Position numbers and translations under genes: made by a program. 34,640 nucleotides of DNA, taken from positions 1 through 34,640 of the forward strand of contig DAOSOK010000046.1 in assembly GCA_035373905.1 (NCBI GenBank), given 5' to 3'. This DNA is from Candidatus Ozemobacteraceae bacterium (GTDB lineage Bacteria; Muiribacteriota; Ozemobacteria; Ozemobacterales; Ozemobacteraceae). This document shows, piece after piece, positions 15,028 to 22,700 of this stretch. Under the pieces are notes generated by a model. That model was not told the DNA's origin. It searched no databases and saw only the letters and a program-made list of their open reading frames with translations. Within the stretch, counting starts at the first letter, position 1. The number at the start of each line of letters is the position of its first letter.

Positions 15028-17031
15028 ATGCGTAGATATATAACAGTCATGGCGTTTCTCGTGTTTCTCGTAGCGACCTGCCTCGTCTGCTGGAACGCAT
15101 TCGCGTTGAAAACCACGATGTCGAACGCCGAAAACACCGCTCTGGAGAAAATCTGGAAGCGGATCGGCGAAGCTTCGGGATATCTGACCGGCCTCTGCAC
15201 CACCCTGGCAAGCGAATCGGCTCCGATCGTCGATGCTCTTGCGGCCGGCGGCATCGACAGGGACGCATTGTCGGACCGTCTCGAGGGGCTCCTCGCCGGA
15301 AACGGAGACCTCGGAGGCATCCGATTCTCCATCGCCTCCCCCGGCGGCCAGCTCTCCCCCTTCGCCGAACCGATGCATCTTCTGAAAGCCGGTTTGTCCG
15401 CGAGCGATGCCGCATCTCTGATTCCCTTCCTCCATCTGCCCGTCCGGGTCACCGCCTCAGGCGCCGAAGCTGTCGGGGAGTTGACGATGGAGATCGAGCA
15501 CTGGCGGATCAAATCCCTCCTGCTTTCCTACGATCTCGGGGATTACGGATTTCCGTTTTTCGTTCGAACGGACGGGAAATTTCTCTGGCATCCCCATCGT
15601 GACGCGATGGGCCACACGGGAGATCTGTTCGAAGCCGCCCGCTCCATGAATCAGCCCGAGGTAGCGCAGTTTGCCAGGATTCTTGCCCGACACGAGAAAC
15701 TGTTCGTGCCTCTGACCACTGCAAGCGGAACTCGGATGTGGCTGTTCGGGATGCCCCTCGATGGCTTCGATCTCGCCGTCTGTGGATACATCAACCGGGA
15801 CGAGATGATTCCGCTGTCAGGAGTGATGCGGAAGCAGGAGTATTTCGCTCTCGTGTCGTTCTTCATCCTTCTCCTGGCGGGGGCCACGGTCTGGTTCCTC
15901 CGGCGGGAAGACCTCGCCGATATGCTTTGGACGGCTTCCGGCGTGTACACGCTGATCTTCGGGGTCGGCATCGGTACGATCTGGCTCCTGACCACGTCGA
16001 CCTTTCCGCCGTATATCGAGGGCGGGGGGCCGCTCGTCGAGCCTTCACGCCTTACCGCGAAGCTCGAGGATTACAAGCGTGCCTCCAGGAAGGCCGGTCT
16101 CGAGGAACCGTGTTTCGTTCCGACGGGCGTCTTCGTCAAGTCCATCGAGTTTGAAAGCGCGACGAACGTCAAAATCACCGGATACGTCTGGCAGAAATAC
16201 CCAAAAGACGGCATTCCCGGCGTCCAGGAGGGGGTCGTTTTCCCCGAAGCCGTCGAGGCGCAAATTGATAAGGCCTACGAGCGGACGGAGAAGGATGTTC
16301 GCATTCTCGGCTGGAGCTTCGCATTGACTCTTCGCGAATGGTTCGACTACTCGACCTACCCCTTCGACCAGCAAGATGTCTGGATCCGCATGTGGCACGC
16401 GGATTTCGACAAAAACGTGGTTCTCGTACCCGATCTGATCGCCTTCTCCCAACTTGCCCCCCAGGAGCTGCCCGGCACGGATGAGGACCTTATCCTCCCC
16501 TCGTGGCGGATCAAAAAGACGTTTTTTAATTTCGTTGACTATAATTACAATGCCAATTTCGGGCTGAATCGGTTCGCCGGGCAGACGGAGTTCCCGGAGT
16601 TGCACTTTCACATGCTCATCGGCAGAAATTTCATGGAGCCGTTCATGTCCTGCATCCTGCCGCTGTTCGTGGTCACGCTTCAGATGTTCTCGGTCCTGAT
16701 CATCAGCACCAAACAGGAAACGATCGCCGAGCGGCTCGGGTTCAATTCCGGCGTCATCCTGCAGGTCGCCGCCGCGCTGTTTTTCGTCGTGATCTACGCG
16801 CAGATCGACCTGCGGCGGCGTCTCGACGCCGAGCAGATCATATATATGGATTACTTTTATTTCACGATGTATTTCATCTTTATCACGGTCTCGGCGAACT
16901 CGATCCTCTACGCCCATACCGACGAGAACTCGATCATCGAGTATCGGGACAATTTGATTCCCAAGGTGCTGTTCTGGCCTCTTATCCTCGGCATCCTGTT
17001 CGTCGTGACCGTCGCCTACTTCTATCCGTGA
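15028..17031 (+). CDS. Cache-domain pentameric ligand-gated ion channel
   Basis: AGGAGG at 15017-15022 sets the ATG at 15028. Order of parts: TM segment (about 5-27); periplasmic Cache-like sensor (about 28-270, with DYGFPFFVRTDGKFLWHPH); two TM segments (about 272-291 and 298-324); a ligand-binding beta-sandwich (about 330-530); four C-terminal TM helices (about 535-560, 570-592, 604-628, 647-667). The beta-sandwich shows pLGIC hallmarks: a VGV-like opening strand, TGYVWQKYP, the YPFDQQDVWIRMW Pro-loop (Pro 445, Asp 447), VLVPD, and SWRI. The first pore helix begins with EPFMSCILPLFVV. A-E-R-L at 567-570 precedes the pore-lining helix, as in ELIC, and its Glu suggests cation selectivity. Predicted inner-membrane channel gated by a periplasmic ligand. 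Extra sensor domains on bacterial pLGICs are known; the specific ligand is unknown. Confidence 0.83.
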   Translation: MRRYITVMAFLVFLVATCLVCWNAFALKTTMSNAENTALEKIWKRIGEASGYLTGLCTTLASESAPIVDALAAGGIDRDALSDRLEGLLAGNGDLGGIRFSIASPGGQLSPFAEPMHLLKAGLSASDAASLIPFLHLPVRVTASGAEAVGELTMEIEHWRIKSLLLSYDLGDYGFPFFVRTDGKFLWHPHRDAMGHTGDLFEAARSMNQPEVAQFARILARHEKLFVPLTTASGTRMWLFGMPLDGFDLAVCGYINRDEMIPLSGVMRKQEYFALVSFFILLLAGATVWFLRREDLADMLWTASGVYTLIFGVGIGTIWLLTTSTFPPYIEGGGPLVEPSRLTAKLEDYKRASRKAGLEEPCFVPTGVFVKSIEFESATNVKITGYVWQKYPKDGIPGVQEGVVFPEAVEAQIDKAYERTEKDVRILGWSFALTLREWFDYSTYPFDQQDVWIRMWHADFDKNVVLVPDLIAFSQLAPQELPGTDEDLILPSWRIKKTFFNFVDYNYNANFGLNRFAGQTEFPELHFHMLIGRNFMEPFMSCILPLFVVTLQMFSVLIISTKQETIAERLGFNSGVILQVAAALFFVVIYAQIDLRRRLDAEQIIYMDYFYFTMYFIFITVSANSILYAHTDENSIIEYRDNLIPKVLFWPLILGILFVVTVAYFYP

Positions 17032-17888
17032 ACGGCCTGACCATCCACCAGATCTGGTATCGGGACGAGCAGCGATCGTTCCTCGAACCCCGGATGAAGC
17101 CGTGGGACAACCGCAAGAATCTCCGCCCGGAATGGTGCGAGTATTGGGTCATGCGCACCGCCTGGTTCGATGCGGAACAGCCGTTCGACAACCTGACGGG
17201 TTTTTTCAGCTGGAAATACCGACAGAAGCTCGAACTGGACTACGGGCAGATCGAGGGTTTCGTCGCGGCGCACCCGGGGGCCGACTGTTACATTTTCAGT
17301 CCGGCGGTGTTTCAGGTTGCGTTTTATCGGAACGTGTGGCACCAGGCGGAAGTCTGGCATCCCGGCATCACGAGGATCGCCCAGGGGATGCTCGACGACC
17401 TGGGAATCCTCGTCGATCTGGCGGGAAGCGTCGACCATCACCTGAGCACGGCCTACGCCAACCTGTGGATCGGCAGTCGCCCCTTCTGGCGGGCGTATAT
17501 CGAATTCATGGAGCGGACGTTCGCGTATATCGAAGCTCAAAAAGACCGTGAAGCCAGTCCGTTCTGGCTGAATCGGTTCGGATCCGCCGGCGGAGAGGGC
17601 CACGTGCAACGCCTTCCCGTCATACCGTATCTGATCGAGCGGATGTTCTCGGTCTTCGTGAAACTGCACCCCGAGTTTCGGATCGTCGCGTGGGAGTATC
17701 CCTTGGACATCCTCGAAAAGAGGGCCTTCAGGGCCGCTGGCCTGATCCCGCTCGCCAACTGGTGCAAATTGATGTATCACAAGACCGGCAAGGACCTGTA
17801 TCTACAGATGTTCGCCCAGGTCCAAAGCGAGATGTACGCAGCCGCGACAAGGTCCCTGGAGGAACATCCGGGAGCGGTCATTTCCTGA
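17028..17888 (+). CDS. Glycosyltransferase-neighbourhood protein, IHQIW-type N-terminus
   Basis: The GTG start overlaps the ion-channel stop (GTGA, 17028-17031), so translation is probably coupled. The 286-residue cytosolic protein opens with TIHQIWYRDEQ, similar to the IHQIW strand that begins sugar-transferase (DXD/GT32-like) folds. The body contains GFFSWKYRQKLELD, then YIFSPAVFQVAFYRNVWHQAEVWHPGI and a late LIPLANWCKLMYHKTG. I associate this pattern with uncharacterised proteins found in glycan and GT41 clusters, from memory rather than a search. A classical D-x-D is not obvious; D-C-Y near residue 86 is not one. Its end converges with the GT41 gene 20 bp away, supporting a glycosylation role. 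Confidence 0.6.
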   Translation: MNGLTIHQIWYRDEQRSFLEPRMKPWDNRKNLRPEWCEYWVMRTAWFDAEQPFDNLTGFFSWKYRQKLELDYGQIEGFVAAHPGADCYIFSPAVFQVAFYRNVWHQAEVWHPGITRIAQGMLDDLGILVDLAGSVDHHLSTAYANLWIGSRPFWRAYIEFMERTFAYIEAQKDREASPFWLNRFGSAGGEGHVQRLPVIPYLIERMFSVFVKLHPEFRIVAWEYPLDILEKRAFRAAGLIPLANWCKLMYHKTGKDLYLQMFAQVQSEMYAAATRSLEEHPGAVIS

Positions 17889-17908
17889 ACGTCCCGGGAA
17901 AAACTTGG

Positions 17909-19720
17909 TCAGCCGAGTTCGGCGACGAGGCGCTCAAGTTCCCGTTCAAGGTTCCGGACGAATCTCGGCGTGTCGAACAGGACGCCGGTCTCGCGGACAT
18001 CACGCAGGTGCTCCCGAAGGCGCCTGCACCGCTCCGGCGTATGAGCGAGTTCGACGGCTCTTTCCTCGTAGTCGCGCCGGTCATACGTGATCAGTTCGGG
18101 AAGGCCGGCAGCCGTCAGAAGCGCTCCCGCCATACGGGAAGCGAAGGTTCGGCCGCTCCGGGTCAGGACCGGCAGCCCCATCCAGAGCGCGTCGTTGGCG
18201 GTCGTCCCGGCGTTGAAGGGGAACGAGTCGAGGAACAGGTCCGCGATCGTATACCGCGCGAGATACTGTTCGGGGGAAACCCGCGGCGCGAAGATGAGCC
18301 TGTCCCCGGCGATGCCTCTGGCCGTCGCTTCGCTTCTCAGGTTCGCCTCGGCCCAGGGATTGTCCGAGAGCATCCACAGAACGCTGCCGGGAACTCGACG
18401 CAGGATGTTCATCCAGGCGTCGTACATCTCGGGAGTATATTTGTAATTATTGTTGAACGTGCAGAAGACGAACCCGTCGTCCGGCAAGCCTGAATCTTTA
18501 CGGGACGGCGGCTGCGCGTGCTTCCGGCGCCGGTCGCTCACCTGGTAGACGTCCGGCATATACAGGGGTTTTTCGGAATAGAACCGGGCGTATTCCTCGG
18601 GGATCAGGAACCGGTCAGCGATCACGTAGTCGATCGACGGCAGGCCCGTCGTCGCGGGAAGCCCAAGATACGTGATCTGGATCGGGGCGGGCCGGTACGA
18701 GAGGATGTTCGGGCGTGCTCCCAGCGTCTGTCCGTGGAGATCGACCAGCACGTCGATCTCATGGCCGCGGATCTCGCGCGCGGCTGCCTCATCCGATAAT
18801 GAATCGATGCGTATGAAATGATCCATTCCGTCCATGATGCGCTGACGGAGACCGGAATGCCCCTGCTTCGTCCAGCAGAACCCGTAGACTTCGAACCGTT
18901 CGCGATCGTGAAGCTCGAACAATTCCGCCGTCAACATTGCAACCGGGTGGAGGCAGAAATCCGACGAACAGTAGGCGATGCGGATCTTCCGATGACCGTA
19001 GGAGCGTCGTTCGGAAAGCGGGGGGACGCCGGCGAGGACTTTGTTTCGGACATACTCCCGGGCGGCGTTCAACTGCTCTTCGGGGTCGTCCGAGAGGCTG
19101 ATCATCGCGAGGGCCGAGGTCGAACGGCGCATCAGGTCGGGATCGACTCCGGGAATGGGGGCATACACCGGCCACGAACACTGTTTTTCACGCAGGTACA
19201 CGAGGTGATGCAGGACGTCGGGCTGGCGTGGCTCGATGATCAGGCTTTTCGTGAGGCAGGCATTGGCGCTGAACATCTGCTTGCGCTCTTCGAGCACTCT
19301 GCCGAGGTTGTTGAGAGCCATGAGAAGGATCGGCCTGGTGTCGGGCTGGTCGGGCGCCACATGGTCGTCGATCCAATGCCACTCTGATATAGCAGCATCT
19401 ATATTACCCTGCTTCTCGAAGGTCAGCCCGAGGTTGAAACGGGGCTGTATGAATGCCGGAGCAAGACGGATCGCTTCGAGATAAGCCTCTTTCGCCCCCT
19501 CGAGATCTCCCTCGGCGAACAGGATCGCACCCAGATTGAACAGGGCGAACTGCCGGTTCGGCGACGCATTCCGCTTCAGCCACGTCTGATACAGCACGGC
19601 GGCCAGCGGCGCTCGGCCCTGGGCCGTGAGCCGGCTCGCTTGGTCGAGCAGACCGGTGAAGTCGAGATCGCCATTCCAGGCGCTCAGGATGAGATCGGAA
19701 AACCCGGTGTCGATGGACAC
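17909..19720 (-). CDS. GT41 TPR glycosyltransferase (SPINDLY/OGT-like)
   Basis: GT41 enzymes transfer a nucleotide-activated sugar, classically GlcNAc from UDP-GlcNAc, to Ser/Thr hydroxyls of proteins. Residues about 55-190 contain TPR helices (FNLGAILFAEGDLEGAKEAY, NNLGRVLEERKQMF). The catalytic half shows SSDFCLHPVAML (about 250-260), DVLVDLHGQTLGARPNILSY (about 325), RPAPIQITYLGLPATTG, FNNNYKYTP (about 420) with the Lys that contacts the UDP phosphates in OGT, and PFNAGTTANDALWMGLPVLT (about 500) followed by T-F-A-S-R. At 603 residues it is complete, with fewer TPRs than many relatives. It starts at GTG 19720, 12 bases after the stop of the giant repeat protein, so the two form an operon. 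The sugar donor is not predictable from sequence alone. Confidence 0.9.
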   Translation of the reverse strand: MSIDTGFSDLILSAWNGDLDFTGLLDQASRLTAQGRAPLAAVLYQTWLKRNASPNRQFALFNLGAILFAEGDLEGAKEAYLEAIRLAPAFIQPRFNLGLTFEKQGNIDAAISEWHWIDDHVAPDQPDTRPILLMALNNLGRVLEERKQMFSANACLTKSLIIEPRQPDVLHHLVYLREKQCSWPVYAPIPGVDPDLMRRSTSALAMISLSDDPEEQLNAAREYVRNKVLAGVPPLSERRSYGHRKIRIAYCSSDFCLHPVAMLTAELFELHDRERFEVYGFCWTKQGHSGLRQRIMDGMDHFIRIDSLSDEAAAREIRGHEIDVLVDLHGQTLGARPNILSYRPAPIQITYLGLPATTGLPSIDYVIADRFLIPEEYARFYSEKPLYMPDVYQVSDRRRKHAQPPSRKDSGLPDDGFVFCTFNNNYKYTPEMYDAWMNILRRVPGSVLWMLSDNPWAEANLRSEATARGIAGDRLIFAPRVSPEQYLARYTIADLFLDSFPFNAGTTANDALWMGLPVLTRSGRTFASRMAGALLTAAGLPELITYDRRDYEERAVELAHTPERCRRLREHLRDVRETGVLFDTPRFVRNLERELERLVAELG

Positions 19721-19732
19721 GAGACGCCCGCC

Positions 19733-22700
19733 TCAGATCGGGAGGGCCATGATCTGATCCGTCGAGAGAGCCGCAATCTGGGCGTTCGTCAGCGCGCGGA
19801 CCTGGGCGGTCGTCATGTGGCTGATTTGATCCGTCGTCAGCACCTGGATCTGGGTGGTGGTCAGGCTAGGGATCTGCGCCGTGGTGAGCGCCGGAATCTG
19901 CGACGTCGTCAGCCCTTCGAGAACCTGCGTGGTGGTGAGCGCCGGGATCTGGGCCGTGGTCAGAGCCGCAAGATCCTGGGTTTCCATGAGGGCGATCTGC
20001 TCGGTGGTCAGGGCGACGATCTGGTCGGTGGTCAGCCCCTTCATTTGGGTAGGCATGAGAGCCCGGATATGTTCGGTGCCGAAGGCAACGATCTGGTCCG
20101 TCGTAAGCGACTGCAGTTGCTGGGTGGTTAGCATCGCGGTCTGGACCGTCGTCAGAGCAACGATCTGGTCCGTCGAGAGCTCGGCGAGATCGCTTCCGTC
20201 GATGCCCTTGATCGAAGCCGTGGAAAGAGCCGCAATCTGCGATGTTGACAGGGCCCGTATCTGATCGCTCGTCATGGCTTTGAGCTGATCAGACGTCAGC
20301 GCCGCAACCTGCGTGTTGGTCAGGGCGGCGATCCCGTCCGTCGTCATCCCGACGATCTGGAGTATGGTGAGCGAGGCGAGATCCTGAATTTCAAGAGCGG
20401 CGATCTGGCTCGAGGTCATGGCGGCAATCTGCTGGGTGGTAAAACCCTTCACCTGGGCTGTGGTGAGAGCCTTGATGTCGTCGGTGCCGAATGCCTGGAT
20501 CTGGTCCGTCGTCATGGACTGAATCTGGGACGTCGTAAGCATGGCCGTCTGAGCGGAAGTCAGGGCGGCGATCTGGTCCGGCGAGAGGGCGGAAATGGCT
20601 GCGCTGCCGATTCCCTTTACGGTGGCCGTCGAAAGCGCCGCGATCTGCGCCGTGGAAAACGCCGTGAGCTGGTCGGTCGTCATCGCGCCAAGCTGGGCCG
20701 AGGTCAATGCGCGTGCCTGGGCCGTCGAGAGAACGGAAATGGCCGCCGTCGTGAACCCCGGGATCTGAGAAGCGACGAACGCCGACACATCCAGCGTTTC
20801 AAGGGCGGCAATCTGGTCGGTCGTCAGGGCGGCGATCTGGGAGGACGTGAGACCGGGGATCTGGGCGATGTTCAGGGCCTTGATGTCGTCCGTTCCGAAC
20901 GCCGTGATCTGGTCGGTGGTGAACGCCTGAATCTGTTGGGACGTCAGAGAGGCCGTCTGTGCGGTCGAGAAGGCGGCGACCTGGTCGGTCGAAAGGGCGG
21001 AGAGATCTTCACCGTCGATTCCTCTGATCGATAGCGCTGCGATGGCGGCTATCTGGGCGGGGGACAACGCGGCGACCTGGTCGCTCGTCAGGCTTTTCAC
21101 CTGCGTCGACGAGAGCACCTTGATCTCGTTTGTTCCGAATGCGCCGATTTGATCCGTCGTCAGGGCCTGCAGCTGCTGAGCGCTCAGCGACGGAACCTGG
21201 AGCGATGTGAGGGCCGCGATCCGGTCCGTCGAGAGCACGGCAAGGTCGCTGCCGTCGATGCCCTTGATCGACGTGGGAGAAATCGCCGCCATCTGCGCGG
21301 GCGAGAGAGCCGAGATCTGATCGCTGGTCATGGCCTGGAGCTGAGCAGAGGTGAGAACCTTGACCTGGCCGGTGGAAAGGGCGGCGATCCCCTCGGTGGT
21401 GATGCCGATGATCTGCGTCGCCGTGACGGCTGTCAGGTCCTGGGTCTCGATCGCGGCAATCTGTTCGGTCGTCAGGGCCGCGAGCTGGTCGGACGTGAGG
21501 CTTTTCACCTGCAGATTGGTGAGGGCTTTGATATCGGCGGTGGAGAACGCGGCGATCTGGTCGCTGGTGAGGGAACGCAACTGCTGGGTCGTGAGCGCGG
21601 CGGTCTGTGCGGTCGTGAGGGCCTCGATCTGATCGACGGCCATCGCCGCGAGGTCCGCCCCTTCGATTCCCGTGATGGCCGAGGGCAGCATCGCGGCGAT
21701 CTGATCGGCGGAGAAGGCGGTCAGCTGGTCGCTGGTCATGGCTTTCAGCTGTGCCGCGTTCAAAGCCCGGACCTGCGTCGTCGTGAGCAGACTGATGGAG
21801 ATCTGCGTCAGCCCGGGAATCTGGGCCGTCGTCAGGGCGGCGATATCCTGGGTTTCGAGCGCGGAAAGCAGCGGCGAGTCGAGAGCCGCGATCTGATCGG
21901 TCGTGAGCCCCTTGATCTGGGTGCTGGAGAGGGCTTTCATGTCGTCGGTGCCGAAGGCGAGAATCTGGTCGGTGGTCAGCGCCTGCAGTTGCTGCGTGGA
22001 CAGCCAAATCGTCTGCGCGGTGGTCAGGGCGGCGATCTGATCCGTCGAAAGCTGGACAAGGTCGGGCGCTTCGATGCCAGAGATCGAAGATGCGGCCAGA
22101 GCGGCGATCTGCGCCGTCGAGAAGCTGACGATCTGTTCGCTGCTCATCGCCTTGAGCTGGAGTGCGGTGAGCGCTCGGACCTGGGCGGTCGTCAGCGAGG
22201 CGATGGCCGCCGTCGTGAGCCCCGGAATCTGACCGGTTGAAAGCGCGGCGATGTCGAGGGTTTCAAGCGCCGCGATCTGGCCGGATGTCAGAGCGGCGAT
22301 CTGGTCGCTCGTCAGCGCTTTGACCTGGGCCGCTGAGAGGGCCTTGATGTCTTCGGTGCCGAACGCGACGATCTGATCGGTCGAGAGCGCCTGCAGCTGC
22401 TGGGTCGTCAGCGATGCGCTTTGCGCCGTAGAAAGGCAGGCGATCTGGGCAGTGGTGAGAGCGGCAAGATCGGCGGCCTCGATTCCCTTGATCGAGAACG
22501 GGGAAATGGCGGCGATCTGCGCGGTGGAGAGCGCCGCGATCTGACTGCTGGTGAGGCTTTTCAACTGGGCCGTCGTCAGGGTCTGAATCGCGCCGGTCGT
22601 GAAGGCGGCGATCTGATCCGAAGTCAGGGCTTGCAGCTGAAGCGTGGTCAGCGCTATCGACTGGCCCGACGTGAGGGCGGCGATCTGCCCGGCCGTGAAT

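Noticed and set aside
21149..22240. Long + strand frame (363 codons) inside the giant gene
   Set aside because: It is the antisense shadow of the repeat; open frames arise on all strands because the 24-bp unit lacks stops in several frames. No start signal or family match.
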